From Iamia sp038233075 (lineage in GTDB: Bacteria > Actinomycetota > Acidimicrobiia > Acidimicrobiales > Iamiaceae), in NCBI GenBank assembly GCA_038233075.1, contig JBBSMQ010000009.1:62001-126000 (forward strand): a stretch of 64,000 nt of DNA, in the 5' to 3' direction. The notes under the pieces are model-generated. The model had not been told where the DNA came from. It saw only the letters and a program-made list of their open reading frames with translations, and ran no database searches. A program made the translations under genes and the position numbers. Shown one piece after another: positions 1-8,380 of the stretch. The stretch's first letter is position 1. Each line of letters starts with the position of its first letter.

Positions 1-1
1 C

Positions 2-619
2 CGTCCTGATGACTTGAGTGCCCAGCGCTCCGCGGCGCGGGTTCATCGCAGCACAGTGCTGTTGCCGCACCACCTGACGACTCTCAGGGGCATCCCTGTC
101 ACCACGCCGGCCCGCACCTTCTTCGACCTGGCCCGCACCACCGGTTCCGTGCGTCTCGGCCGGGCGGTGACGGTGGCGCTGCGGGAAGGTCGGTGCACGA
201 TCACGGGCCTCTACCGGGTGCTGTACGACCTCGGGGGGCGAGGTCGACCCGGTACTCGGCGGATGCGCCAGGTCCTCGACGAGAAGGGGATCGGCTACGT
301 GGCCACCGAGAGCGAGCTGGACGAGCTCGGCCGTGCTCTGCTGGTGGGCGCTGGCATCGAGTGGCAGGTCGAGATGTCCGACGAGCGGGGCTACATCCGC
401 CGGGTCGACGGCCTGCACCGAGCGGCCCGTGTGGTGCTCGAGTTCGATGGTGCTGCCTACCACGATCCTCCGGAGCAGGCCGCTCTCGATGAGGAAGGTG
501 ACGTTCGTCTCGGCCGGATGGGGTACCGGGTTGAGCGGCTGCGGTGGCACCACATCACCCAGGAGGGTGACGCCACCCGTAGCAGGGTGCTCCGCCTCGT
601 CCGTCTCGACGCGGCGTGA
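2..619 (+). CDS. DUF559 (Vsr-like endonuclease fold) protein, 5' end outside window
   Basis: The reading frame is open to the left edge, so the start lies outside the window. A TTG at 14 exists, but the residues before it continue the usual family sequence. The N-terminal part reads HRSTVLLPHHLTTLRGIPVT and then TPARTFFDLA, the hallmark of the large actinobacterial family that joins an AbiEi-like winged-helix region to a C-terminal DUF559 domain. The C-terminal part has an EFDG...YH core with a downstream R-x-E-R-L-R-W segment, as expected for a Vsr/PD-(D/E)XK-type fold. Members are often many per genome. Their biological role is not established, though DNA binding or nicking is usually inferred. 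No partner gene is seen. A pair of 47-bp repeats follows the stop codon. Confidence 0.8.
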   Translation, partial: RPDDLSAQRSAARVHRSTVLLPHHLTTLRGIPVTTPARTFFDLARTTGSVRLGRAVTVALREGRCTITGLYRVLYDLGGRGRPGTRRMRQVLDEKGIGYVATESELDELGRALLVGAGIEWQVEMSDERGYIRRVDGLHRAARVVLEFDGAAYHDPPEQAALDEEGDVRLGRMGYRVERLRWHHITQEGDATRSRVLRLVRLDAA

Positions 620-635
620 GCTCGGTGTGGCCGTC

Positions 636-682
636 AACCCTGGACGGACGTTGTCCTCACCGGCACAGTTCCGTACGAAGTT
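636..682 (-). repeat. 47-bp palindromic repeat R1, copy A
   Basis: Read on the minus strand it begins AACTTCGTACGGA and ends TCCGTCCAGGGTT, with a conserved centre TGTGCCGGTGAGGACAAC. It is nearly identical to copy B, which starts 71 bp later, and related copies lie near 18.1, 29.4 and 30.6 kb. It fills the gap between the DUF559 gene and recG. Confidence 0.9.
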
Positions 683-706
683 GCGGGACTCGACGATTTC
701 GCCGTC

Positions 707-753
707 AACCCTGGACGGATGTTGTCCTCACCGGCACAGTTCCGTACGAAGTT
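707..753 (-). repeat. 47-bp palindromic repeat R1, copy B
   Basis: Second unit of the pair in front of recG. It is identical to copy A apart from one base in the core. The identity extends a few bases beyond each end (the flanking CCGTC is shared too). It ends 27 bp before the recG start, so it is close enough to influence recG transcription or translation, but no such role is shown. Confidence 0.9.
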
Positions 754-780
754 CGGGGTTGGGCGGGGGCGTAGGGTCCG

Positions 781-3003
781 ATGATGGCCCGACGGCTCTC
801 GCAGCTCGCCCGCCTGCCGGTGACCGAGCTCACGGGGCTGGGGCCCAAAGCGGCCGAGGGGCTGGCCGGGGCCTTCGCGGTTGAGTCGGTGCTCGACCTG
901 CTGACCCACTACCCGCGACGGTGGATCGACCGGACCAACGAGGCCCGCATCCGGGATCTGCGACCGGGTGACGAGGCCATGGTCGTGGCCGAGGTGCGGC
1001 GGGTGGCGTCGCGCCGCACCCGGGGCCGGCCCCCCCGCACGCTGGTGACCGTCGACGTCGCCGACGGCTCCGGCCACCTCAAGGTGACCTTCTTCAACCA
1101 GGGATGGCGGGAGCGCCAGCTGCCGGCCGGCACGCAGTGCGTGCTGTTCGGCAAGGTCGACACCTACCAGGGCTCGCTGCAGATGACGAACCCCGTGGTC
1201 GACCTCCTCGGTGACCAGACCGGACGGTTCGTGCCCGTCTACCCGCAGTCGGAGAAGGTGCGGATCACCTCCCAGGACGTCGGTCGCTGGATCGCCGAGG
1301 TCCTGGAGCGGGCCGGCACCTTCGCCGAGCCCCTGCCCGACGCCGTGCGTGCCACCCACGACCTGGCCGACCGCACCCGGGCCTTCCACGCCATCCATCG
1401 CCCCGAGGGCTGGGCCGATGTGGCCGTGGCCCGCAAGCGCCTCGTGTTCGACGAGCTGCTCCGCATCCAGCTGGCTCTCATCCTCCGCAAGCGGGCGCTG
1501 GAGCGGACCACCAAGGGCATCAGCCACGACGTGGACGGGTCCCGCGGGGCCCGGTTGTTGGCCGACTTCCACGCCGGTCTGCCCTTCCCCCTCACCGGGG
1601 CCCAGGAGCGGGTGATCGCCGAGATCACGGCCGATCTGACCGGGCCCCACCCCATGCACCGCCTGTTGCAGGGCGACGTGGGGGCGGGCAAGACGGTCGT
1701 GGCGCTCTCGGCCCTGCTGGTGGCGGTCCAGGGCGGTCACCAGGGTGCGCTGATGGCCCCCACCGAGGTCCTGGCCGAGCAGCACCACCTGAGCATCCGC
1801 AGCCTGCTCGACGGCCTGACCGTCGACGACGGCGGCACCACGCTGCTGGGCGATCGGCCGGTCGCGGTGGAGCTGCTGACGGCCCGGGCTACCCCGACCG
1901 AGCGCAGGCGCACCCTCAGCGGTCTGGCCGACGGCTCGGTCGACCTCGTCGTCGGCACCCACGCGCTGATCCAGGAGACGGTCACCTTCGCCTCACTGGG
2001 CGTGGTCGTGGTCGATGAGCAGCACCGGTTCGGGGTCGAGCAGCGGGCCGCGCTCCGAGAGCGCGGCGCCGGGGAGGCGTCGCCCGATGTGCTCGTCATG
2101 ACGGCCACGCCCATCCCTCGCACGGCGGCCATGACCGTCTACGGCGACCTCGACGTCTCGATCCTCGACGAGATGCCACCGGGCCGCACCCCCATCACCA
2201 CCCACTGGATCCGCACCGATCCGCCCGAGGACGAGGCTGACGCCGACGGCATCGGCCCGGCCCCGGCCGAGGAGCCCCTCGACGGCACCGACCCGGAGGA
2301 CGTGGTGTGGGCCGCAATGCGGGCGGCGGTGGACGAGGGCCGCCAGGCCTACGTCGTCTGCCCCCTGATCGAGGAGTCCGAGAAGCTGGAGGTGCGCTCC
2401 GCTCAGGAGACCTTCGACCGCCTCACCTGGTCGCCCGACGGCGAGCTGGCCTCGTTGCGGGTCCAGCTCCTGCACGGGCGCATGCCCTCGGCCGAGAAGG
2501 AGATGGTCATGGGCCTCTTCCGGCGGGGCGAGGTCGACGTGCTGGTGGCGACCACCGTCATCGAGGTCGGCGTCGACGTCCCCAACGCCACCGTGATGGT
2601 CGTGCTCGACGCCGACCGCTTCGGCATCGCCCAGCTCCACCAGCTCCGGGGCCGGGTCGGCCGGGGAGCCGAGGCCTCGAGCTGCTACCTGGTCGGCGCC
2701 GGCACCACCGAGGACGGCAGGGCCCGGCTGGAGGCCCTGGTCCGCTCGACCGACGGCTTCGCGCTGGCCGAGGTCGACCTCGACCTGCGGGGCGAGGGCA
2801 CGCTCATGGGCGAGCGCCAGAAGGGCCGCACCGACCTGAAGCTGGCCTCGCTGCGCCGCGACCGGGAGTGGGTGCAGACGGCGCGGGAGGTGGCCATCGC
2901 CCTGGTCGATGCCGACCCCGAGCTGGAGCAGAGCCCCCTGCTGGCTGACGAGGTCGGCCTGTTCCTCGGCGACGAGGAACAGGACTTCCTGCTCAAGTCC
3001 TGA
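781..3003 (+). CDS. recG: ATP-dependent DNA helicase RecG
   Basis: RecG (740 aa, normal length is about 690-750) remodels stalled forks and Holliday junctions. The N-terminal wedge/OB region (about 60-170) includes the segment VTVDVADGSGHLKVTFFNQ. Walker A is GDVGAGKT at 298-305. The Walker B/motif II is DEQH near 411, the form typical of RecG. Motif III is TATPIPRT, and motif VI lies in QLHQLRGRVGRG. A short acidic insert (PPEDEADADG) sits between the helicase lobes. The start is ATGATG at 781, and the second ATG is equally possible. No clear Shine-Dalgarno sequence is seen. The repeat pair lies immediately upstream and a patatin-like gene begins 44 bp downstream. Confidence 0.97.
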   Translation: MMARRLSQLARLPVTELTGLGPKAAEGLAGAFAVESVLDLLTHYPRRWIDRTNEARIRDLRPGDEAMVVAEVRRVASRRTRGRPPRTLVTVDVADGSGHLKVTFFNQGWRERQLPAGTQCVLFGKVDTYQGSLQMTNPVVDLLGDQTGRFVPVYPQSEKVRITSQDVGRWIAEVLERAGTFAEPLPDAVRATHDLADRTRAFHAIHRPEGWADVAVARKRLVFDELLRIQLALILRKRALERTTKGISHDVDGSRGARLLADFHAGLPFPLTGAQERVIAEITADLTGPHPMHRLLQGDVGAGKTVVALSALLVAVQGGHQGALMAPTEVLAEQHHLSIRSLLDGLTVDDGGTTLLGDRPVAVELLTARATPTERRRTLSGLADGSVDLVVGTHALIQETVTFASLGVVVVDEQHRFGVEQRAALRERGAGEASPDVLVMTATPIPRTAAMTVYGDLDVSILDEMPPGRTPITTHWIRTDPPEDEADADGIGPAPAEEPLDGTDPEDVVWAAMRAAVDEGRQAYVVCPLIEESEKLEVRSAQETFDRLTWSPDGELASLRVQLLHGRMPSAEKEMVMGLFRRGEVDVLVATTVIEVGVDVPNATVMVVLDADRFGIAQLHQLRGRVGRGAEASSCYLVGAGTTEDGRARLEALVRSTDGFALAEVDLDLRGEGTLMGERQKGRTDLKLASLRRDREWVQTAREVAIALVDADPELEQSPLLADEVGLFLGDEEQDFLLKS

Positions 3004-3047
3004 CTGCCCAAGCTGCCCATGCTGCTCACCCGACCCTGGAGACCGAT

Positions 3048-4137
3048 GTGACGACCGCCCTCATGCTGACCGGGGGTGGAGCGCGCGGCGCCTACCAGGC
3101 CGGCGCCCTGGTGGAGCTGCTGCCCGCCCTCGAGGCCCAGGGGCGGCGGCCGACCGTGCTCTCCGGCGCCAGCGTCGGCGCCCTCAACGCCACCGCCCTC
3201 GCTGCCACCGCCCACCTGTCGGTCGACGACCAGATCGGGGCGCTCATCGCGGTGTGGGACCAGGTGCGCGAGCGCGACGTGCTGTCGCCCTTTCGTGCGC
3301 CGGGTGCCCCAGCTGCTGGTGCGCTACGCGGCAGAGCTCTCACCCCTGCCCGGGCCCCGACTGCGGGGCCTCATCTCTACCGGGCCGCTGCGGGCCACCA
3401 TCGACCGGTGGGTGGACTGGGAGCGGGTGGAGGCCAATGTCGGCCCCGGCGCCCCGGTGGAGACCCTCATGGTGATGGCCACCCAGGTGATCACCGGGCG
3501 GGCCACGGCCTTCGTCGCCGGTCGGGTGCCCGAGGCCTCGGACCCGCGGCTTCGCTACGTGCCCACCCGCCTCGGGACCGACCACCTGGTGGCCTCGGCG
3601 TCCATCCCGCTCATGTTCGAGATCACCCACGTCAGCGACCCGGCTGAGGCCGAGGGGTGGTACAGCGACGGCTCGACCCGCCTGACCCGGCCGGTCACCC
3701 CGGCTCTCGACGCCGGCGCCGACGACGTGATCGTGGTGTCGACCACCGGGCTGGGCGAGGTGCCGGAGGAGACGGGCTCGCCCGAGACCGAGCCGGACCT
3801 GGCCGACGTGGCCGTCAACGTCTTGGAGTCGATGGTGCGCGACGTGCTCGTCGACGACCTGGAGCGCTGCTGCGGCGAGGGAGGCGCGGACTGCCTGGTG
3901 GTGGCACCCGAGGATCCGCTCGCCCTGGGCGACCTGGCCCGCCAGGTGATGGACGACAAGCACAGACGGCCGATCGGGCCCCTGCGGTCGGACCTGCCGC
4001 TGATCGACTGGGCCCTCGGCTCGGAGAGCCCCCGCCAGGGTGAGCTGCTTTCGTACCTGCTGTTCGACCCCGACTTCGTCGCCGGGGCCATGGGCCTTGG
4101 CGCGGCCGACGCCCGCCGAGCCTTGGGTCTGGTCTGA
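3048..4137 (+). pseudogene. Patatin-like phospholipase, single frameshift
   Basis: The GTG start at 3048 opens a frame reading MTTALMLTGGGARGAYQAGA, the patatin oxyanion motif GGGARG. It is followed by the nucleophile elbow SGASVGALN (G-x-S-x-G). This frame leaves the family after LSPF at about 3291. The match continues one frame over as VRRVPQLLVRYAAEL to the stop at 4137, including the catalytic-dyad segment YSDGS. Removing one T from the TTT run at 3291-3293 restores a single protein of about 362 aa. Patatins are serine-aspartate lipid acyl hydrolases. This is either a recent mutation or a homopolymer sequencing error. A strong hairpin follows the stop. Confidence 0.85.
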
Positions 4138-4138
4138 A

Positions 4139-4164
4139 CCGTCCCCCCGGGCCTTTGGGGACGG
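4139..4164 (+). terminator. Hairpin after the patatin-like gene
   Basis: An 8-bp perfect stem, CCGTCCCC paired with GGGGACGG, encloses a 10-base loop directly after the stop codon. There is no T tract, as is common in high-GC actinobacteria, so terminator function is inferred from position and stem strength. Confidence 0.55.
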
Positions 4165-4249
4165 CTCGACCGGCGTGCTGATGGTAGGCGCGACCTGTCG
4201 CTCGCCTGCGGGTCGAGAACTCGACGGCCCCCGGGCCGGGCCGGCTACC

Positions 4250-4531
4250 TCACCTCGCCTCAGCCCACCTCACGCGCCGCCATCGGATCCTACGGTCGAG
4301 CGCGCGGCCGGGCGGCGCGGCCGCGGGCGCGGCCGCCCCGAGGGGGTCGTCGTCGCCGCCGGGGACGACGAGATCCCAGCGGTCCATGCAGTCCTCGCAG
4401 CGGTAGGCGACCACGTCGCCGGGCTCCCAGTCCCCTTCTTCAGGAGCGAAGGTGATGCGCCCGCAGCGCCCGCCGCAGTCGATGCAGTCGATCTCGTCGG
4501 GGACCAGGGGGCCACCCCGCCCGTCGCTCAC
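4250..4531 (-). CDS. Small zinc-ribbon protein of unknown function (93 aa)
   Basis: The GTG start at 4531 overlaps the stop of the crotonase gene by 4 bases (GTGA), so the two are probably translationally coupled. The N-terminal half reads DEIDCIDCGGRCG and then AYRCEDCMDRWDLV. This gives two CxxC pairs about 30 residues apart, a classic zinc ribbon. The C-terminal third is a low-complexity proline/alanine stretch and a basic tail. Zinc ribbons of this kind are often small nucleic-acid- or protein-binding adaptors, but nothing here identifies a partner other than the crotonase. It is too short for a family assignment. The coupling and the intact cysteines make it a real gene in my view. Confidence 0.65.
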   Translation of the reverse strand: MSDGRGGPLVPDEIDCIDCGGRCGRITFAPEEGDWEPGDVVAYRCEDCMDRWDLVVPGGDDDPLGAAAPAAAPPGRALDRRIRWRRVRWAEAR

Positions 4532-5280
4532 CGCTCGCCCCGGGCGGCGCGGTCGGCCTGGCTCGAGCCGAAGCGGGCCACACCCTCGCCGAAGCCGGGA
4601 GCGAAGATGACCTCCTGGCCGTGGCGGTCCTCGTTGGCCAGAGCCTCGTCGAGCTCCAGGCCCAGTCCCTCGTACACCGAGGCTCGATCGTGCTCGACGC
4701 AGGTCCACGGCACCTCGGCGATGCCGGCGGCCACATCGATCGCCGCGTCCAGGGCGGTGCCGTCGTCGACCAGACGGGTGACGAACCCGGCCCGCTCGGC
4801 CTCCTCGGCCCCCACCTCCCGCCCGGTCAGGATCCAGTCCAGCGCCCGGCCCAGACCGACGATGCGGGGCAGCCGGTAGGTGCCGCCGTCGATGAGGGGC
4901 ACCCCCCAGCGTCGTTCCAGGCAGCCGAAGCGGGCCGACTGCCCCGCCACCCGCAGGTCGCACCACGCCGCCAGCTCGATGCCGCCGGCCACGCACCAGC
5001 CCTCGATGGCGGCCACCACCGGCTTGGACAGCTGGAGCCGGGTCGGCCCGAGCGGTCCCGACGGGCGCAGGCGGGGCAGGTCGACCAGGTCGGCTCCGGC
5101 GCAGAACGCCCTCTCGTCGCCGGTGAGCACCGCCACCCGGGTGTCGGGATCCTCGTCGAACGCGATGAGCTCATCGTGGAGGCGCTGGGCGGTGGCGCTG
5201 TCGATGGCGTTGCGCCGCTCCGGGCGGTCGATGCGCACGACCACGACACCCGCAGGGAGGTCGCGCTCGTCGCTCGTCAC
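4528..5280 (-). CDS. Enoyl-CoA hydratase/isomerase (crotonase) family protein
   Basis: The protein is 250 aa with the standard crotonase layout. The N-terminal strand is VVVVRIDRPERRNAID. The first oxyanion-hole loop is AFCAGADL near residue 62-69. The second oxyanion segment is GWCVAGGIELAAWCD around 100-115. The C-terminal helices include RAGFVTRLV. The usual catalytic Glu of the hydratase pair falls in the LERRWGVP region, where the fit is only partial, so the exact reaction (hydratase, isomerase or other acyl-CoA chemistry) cannot be given. The GTG start at 5280 was chosen because the family sequence begins a few residues later. A 99-bp repeat starts just 10 bp upstream and may carry or disrupt its promoter. 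It overlaps the zinc-ribbon gene. Confidence 0.85.
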   Translation of the reverse strand: MTSDERDLPAGVVVVRIDRPERRNAIDSATAQRLHDELIAFDEDPDTRVAVLTGDERAFCAGADLVDLPRLRPSGPLGPTRLQLSKPVVAAIEGWCVAGGIELAAWCDLRVAGQSARFGCLERRWGVPLIDGGTYRLPRIVGLGRALDWILTGREVGAEEAERAGFVTRLVDDGTALDAAIDVAAGIAEVPWTCVEHDRASVYEGLGLELDEALANEDRHGQEVIFAPGFGEGVARFGSSQADRAARGER

Positions 5281-5290
5281 CTCGGTGACG

Positions 5291-5389
5291 CTAGTGCCGT
5301 GACCACAAACGTTCGCACGGGTCGGCGTCGCAATCGGCCCTGGCCAGCGGCGTGACCGCCCCTCCTCAGGAAGGCGGACACAGCACGAG
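5291..5389 (+). mobile_element. 99-bp MITE-like element M1, copy 1
   Basis: It starts CTAGTGCCGTGACC and ends GGACACAGCACGAG, giving imperfect terminal inverted repeats. The same sequence lies in inverted orientation at 28310-28408, with about 97 of 99 positions identical by hand alignment. There is no coding capacity. It is 10 bp upstream of the crotonase start. No clear target-site duplication is visible beyond the terminal CTAG itself. Confidence 0.8.
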
Positions 5390-5721
5390 GGAGAGTGGGG
5401 CGAGCATCGGTTGGTCCGGCACCGACGGAGCCCGCACGGGCGGGCGGCCCTACGCTCCCGCTGATGTCCGTCGAGGTGGTGGCCACCCGCCCCGTTCCCC
5501 GCGCGGCGAGGGGAGACCGCCGACGGATCGGTGAGCGGTGGTGGGCGTGAACCTCGTGGGCCGTTGGTGCCATCGGCGTCGACCCTGGCCCGACCCCGAG
5601 CGGGGCCGGCCCGAGACCCCTCCGCACCGCTCCCGCCATCGCCCTCGTCGCCGGCTGGGCCCTGACCCCGAGAGGGGCCGTCACCGCCGCCCCTGCGCTC
5701 CGGTCGGCGCGTCGGTCTGAC
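5390..5721. other. Intergenic region before rsmD, no gene seen
   Basis: About 330 bases between the MITE-like element and rsmD. Short frames exist on both strands but lack family resemblance and show arginine/proline-rich composition typical of out-of-frame GC-rich DNA. It contains two similar small hairpins built on GACCCCGAG...GGGGCC (near 5593 and 5665). The rsmD promoter is presumably here, but I cannot place it. Confidence 0.6.
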
Positions 5722-6285
5722 GTGCGGGTGGTGGCGGGCTCGGCCCGAGGTCTGCGACTCGAAGCTCCGCGGGGCACCGGCACCCGGCCGACGCCCGAAC
5801 GGGTGCGCGAGGGGACCTTCAACGCCCTGCACAGCATGGGCGCGGTCGTGGACGCGCGGGTGCTCGACGCCTTCGCCGGCACCGGTGCCCTGGGCATCGA
5901 GGCCCTGTCGCGCGGTGCGGGCCACTGCACCTTCGTCGAGGCCGACCGGGGCGCCCGCACCGTGGTCGAGGCCAACCTGGCCGCCACCCGCCTCGCGGGT
6001 CGGGCCTCGGTCTACGGCGGCGACGCCCGACTCCACCTGGCCCGGTCGTCCGACGAGTGGAACCTGGTCCTGCTCGACCCGCCTCACGCCGGCGCCGAGT
6101 GGCCTGCCCTGCTCGCGCTGGTCGCCCCCCACCTGACCCCCGACGCGGTGGTGGTGGTGGAGGCAGATCATCCCGTGGTCGACGACGCCGTCGCCGGGGT
6201 GCCGTGGCGGGTCCTCAGGGAGAAGCGCTACGGCGGTACGGTGGTGCAGATGATCAGTGCCCGGACACCCGAGAGCGCCCCGTGA
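5722..6285 (+). CDS. rsmD: 16S rRNA (guanine966-N2)-methyltransferase RsmD
   Basis: 187 aa, the normal RsmD length. The N terminus MRVVAGSARGLRLEAPRG is the family signature. The SAM-binding motif I is DAFAGTGALGIEALSRGA (49-66). The catalytic N6/N2 amine-methyltransferase motif appears as LDPPH (118-122) instead of the common DPPY, an aromatic-to-His change seen in this subfamily. The enzyme methylates G966 in the 30S subunit. The GTG start at 5722 is fixed by the conserved N terminus. coaD follows 25 bp downstream on the same strand, the order conserved in most actinobacteria (Mycobacterium rsmD-coaD). Confidence 0.95.
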   Translation: MRVVAGSARGLRLEAPRGTGTRPTPERVREGTFNALHSMGAVVDARVLDAFAGTGALGIEALSRGAGHCTFVEADRGARTVVEANLAATRLAGRASVYGGDARLHLARSSDEWNLVLLDPPHAGAEWPALLALVAPHLTPDAVVVVEADHPVVDDAVAGVPWRVLREKRYGGTVVQMISARTPESAP

Positions 6286-6310
6286 CGCCCCGTGGGCACG
6301 GTGCTGCCCG

Positions 6311-6790
6311 ATGAGCACCGTCCTTTACCCGGGCTCGTTCGACCCGGTGCACAACGGCCATGTCGAGATCATCGATGTGGCCTCCCACCTGTTCGACGAG
6401 GTCGTGGTGGCCGCCCTGCGCAACCCGCAGAAGGGCGAGGCCATGTTCGACGTCGATGAGCGGGCCACCATGTTGCGGGAGTCGGTGGCCCACCTCGCCA
6501 ACGTGGAGGTGGTCGGCTTCTCCAAGCTCGTCGTCGAGGTGGCCCACGACGTCGGGGCCGACTTCATCATCAAGGGCCTCCGGGCCGTGTCGGACTTCGA
6601 GTCCGAGATGCATCAGGCCCACATGAACCTGGCCATCTCCGGGGTCCACACCGTGTTTATCCCGTCGGCCACCACCCACTCGTTCGTGGCCTCGAAGCTC
6701 ATCCGTGAGATCGCCCGGTTCGGTGGCGATGTCACGTCGATGGTGCCTGAGCCGGTGGCCAAGCGACTGGCAGAGAGGTTCGGGCCATGA
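6311..6790 (+). CDS. coaD: Phosphopantetheine adenylyltransferase CoaD
   Basis: 159 aa, the standard length. It transfers AMP to 4'-phosphopantetheine to form dephospho-CoA, the fourth step of CoA synthesis. The nucleotidyltransferase motif YPGSFDPVHNGH spans residues 6-17 with the HxGH histidines at 14 and 17. The family segment IKGLRAVSDFESEMHQAHMN binds the pantetheine arm. The C-terminal SATTHSFVASKLIREIA corresponds to the usual ISSTxVRE loop, with an altered sequence. ATG at 6311 was chosen over upstream in-frame codons because family sequence begins at once. Its stop overlaps the next start (ATGA). Confidence 0.97.
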   Translation: MSTVLYPGSFDPVHNGHVEIIDVASHLFDEVVVAALRNPQKGEAMFDVDERATMLRESVAHLANVEVVGFSKLVVEVAHDVGADFIIKGLRAVSDFESEMHQAHMNLAISGVHTVFIPSATTHSFVASKLIREIARFGGDVTSMVPEPVAKRLAERFGP

Positions 6791-7506
6791 CCTTCGAGGA
6801 CGACCTTCCCCCCTCCGACGAGGCCAGTGGCCAGCACGAAGCCACGCACCGCCGATCGCGCGATCCGCTGGCCGGCTCCGAGGCCGACGCGCTGCTGCGC
6901 CGGGTCGCCGACCTGGTGGCCTCAGGCCGTCCCATGCCGCTGTCGTCGTCGGTGATGGTCAACCGCGAGGAGGTGCTCGACCTCCTCGGCCAGGCCATCG
7001 ACAAGCTCCCCGACGAGCTGCGCCAGGCCCGCTGGCTCCTCCGGGAGCGCGACGAGTTCCTGGCTCGGGTCCAGAGCGAGGGAGACGAGATCCTCGACGC
7101 GGCCAGTGCCAAGGCGGAGTCCATGGTGGCGCGCACCGAGGTGGTCAAGGCGGCCGAGCAGCGGGCCAAGCGGATCGTGGAGGCGGCCGCCGACGATGCC
7201 CGCCGCCTGCGGCACGAGTCGGAGGACTTCTGCGATCAGCGTCTGGCGCAGTTCGAGATCGTCCTGGACCGGACGATGAAGATGGTCCACGCCGGGAGGG
7301 AGAAGCTGAACGCCGCCCCGATCGGTGGGCCCACCCACGAGGCCGACGACCGCGCTCAGCAGGCCTCCCGCGAACCGGGATCGGAGCTCGTCGGAGACGT
7401 GGCGCCGGATGACGTCGGCCCCGGCGGCTTCGGCAACCCGCCCGGCGCCACCGCGGCCAGCGAGCTCGGCCCCGACCACTCGTTCTTCGACCAGGACGAG
7501 GAGTGA
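6787..7506 (+). CDS. DivIVA-like coiled-coil protein (coaD-yceD linker gene)
   Basis: 239 aa, with 4-base overlaps to coaD upstream (ATGA) and yceD downstream (GTGA). Residues about 55-175 form a continuous predicted helix rich in Glu, Arg and Ala, with the segments VNREEVLDLLGQAIDKLPDE and ERDEFLARVQSEGDEILDAA. This resembles the coiled coils of DivIVA/ATP-synthase-b-like proteins. The N- and C-terminal tails are acidic and disordered-looking. A coiled-coil gene at this same position, next to the yceD homologue, is known in Mycobacterium (Rv2927c beside Rv2926c). Its function is not established. A role in organising cell-envelope or division machinery is a guess from the fold alone. Confidence 0.7.
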   Translation: MTFEDDLPPSDEASGQHEATHRRSRDPLAGSEADALLRRVADLVASGRPMPLSSSVMVNREEVLDLLGQAIDKLPDELRQARWLLRERDEFLARVQSEGDEILDAASAKAESMVARTEVVKAAEQRAKRIVEAAADDARRLRHESEDFCDQRLAQFEIVLDRTMKMVHAGREKLNAAPIGGPTHEADDRAQQASREPGSELVGDVAPDDVGPGGFGNPPGATAASELGPDHSFFDQDEE

Positions 7507-8060
7507 GCGGGCGGGTTCGCACCGTCGAGCACGTCGCCGATCTCCTCCGGCGGCCGGGGGCCCAGCGCGCCCTCCGCCACGAGGTCCCCGCCGCGGTGCT
7601 CGGTCCTCTCGCCACCACCTCGGTGGTGGTGCCCACCGGCGGCGAGGTCCGACTCGACGCCACCGCGGAGGCGACCGGTGCCGACGTGGTGGTCACCGGC
7701 AGGGTCCGGTTCCCGTGGGAGGGTGACTGCCGACGGTGCCTGGCGCCGGTGGAGGGCGAGGTGGAGGTCGACGTCCGGGAGATCTTCGAGCCGAACCCGG
7801 TCGAGGCCGAGACCTGGCCCCTGGACGGGGACTCGATCGACCTCGGTCCCATGCTGCGGGAGGTGGCCCTGCTCTCCCTGCCCCTGGTGCCGCTGTGCTC
7901 GGAGGACTGCGCCGGACCTGACCCCGAGCGGTTCCCGGCCACCGTCGAGGGCGACGCCGACGGCGAGGCCGCAGGACCTGACGGCGACGACGACGAACCC
8001 GCCGCCGAGGGTCCTCGGGATCCCCGCTGGGCCGCCCTGGACGAGCTGCGCTTCGATTAG
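7503..8060 (+). CDS. yceD: YceD/DUF177 family protein
   Basis: 185 aa. In most bacteria the DUF177 gene is just upstream of rpmF, as here, and in plants and bacteria the family is linked to 23S rRNA/large-subunit maturation. The first zinc-type pair is seen in CRRCLAPVEGEVEVDVREIF (about 78-97). The C-terminal landmark LVPLCSEDCAG (about 128-138) is present. The family normally continues with a second CxxC (GLCPxCG), but here it changes to PDPERFPATV, so half of the putative metal site is missing. The C-terminal 45 residues are acidic and end in the usual W-A-A-L-D-E-L motif. The GTG start overlaps the preceding stop. Confidence 0.88.
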   Translation: MSGRVRTVEHVADLLRRPGAQRALRHEVPAAVLGPLATTSVVVPTGGEVRLDATAEATGADVVVTGRVRFPWEGDCRRCLAPVEGEVEVDVREIFEPNPVEAETWPLDGDSIDLGPMLREVALLSLPLVPLCSEDCAGPDPERFPATVEGDADGEAAGPDGDDDEPAAEGPRDPRWAALDELRFD

Positions 8061-8167
8061 CGGGGTGCGGTCGGCGCTTCGCCCGGCCGACAGGACGGCC
8101 GCTACCATGCTCCCTTCGTGCCCGGGGGACCCCGGGCGTCTCACGCTTCGAACCAGGACCCTCCGCG

Positions 8168-8347
8168 ATGGCCGTCCCCACGAAGACGAGCTCCAAGGCC
8201 AAGAGCCGCAGCCGCCGGGCCTCGGCCTGGCGCCTCGACGCCCCGCCCCGCAGCACCTGCTCCCGCTGTGGTGCGGTGAAGCTTCCCCACCGCGTCTGCG
8301 GCAACTGCGGCTTCTACAAGGGCCGCCAGGCCCTCGACGTCGACTAG
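8168..8347 (+). CDS. rpmF: 50S ribosomal protein bL32
   Basis: 59 aa. The start MAVPTKTSSKAKSRSRRA is the conserved bL32 N terminus (here the normal PKxKxSxSRxxxRRS motif). Two zinc-binding pairs are present: CSRCG at about 34-38 and CGNCG at about 47-51. This is therefore the zinc-containing form, not the cysteine-free form some actinobacteria express under zinc limitation. It lies between yceD and plsX, the classical yceD-rpmF-plsX order. The ATG at 8168 is preceded by a weak purine stretch. Confidence 0.96.
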   Translation: MAVPTKTSSKAKSRSRRASAWRLDAPPRSTCSRCGAVKLPHRVCGNCGFYKGRQALDVD

Positions 8348-8380
8348 GCTGTCGGGCCCTCACTCCACGCCGGGCCCCAG

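Noticed and set aside
5538..5720. Small open frame before rsmD
   Set aside because: Arginine/proline-rich composition with no family similarity, and the DNA holds repeated GGGGCC-type hairpins. I read it as non-coding.
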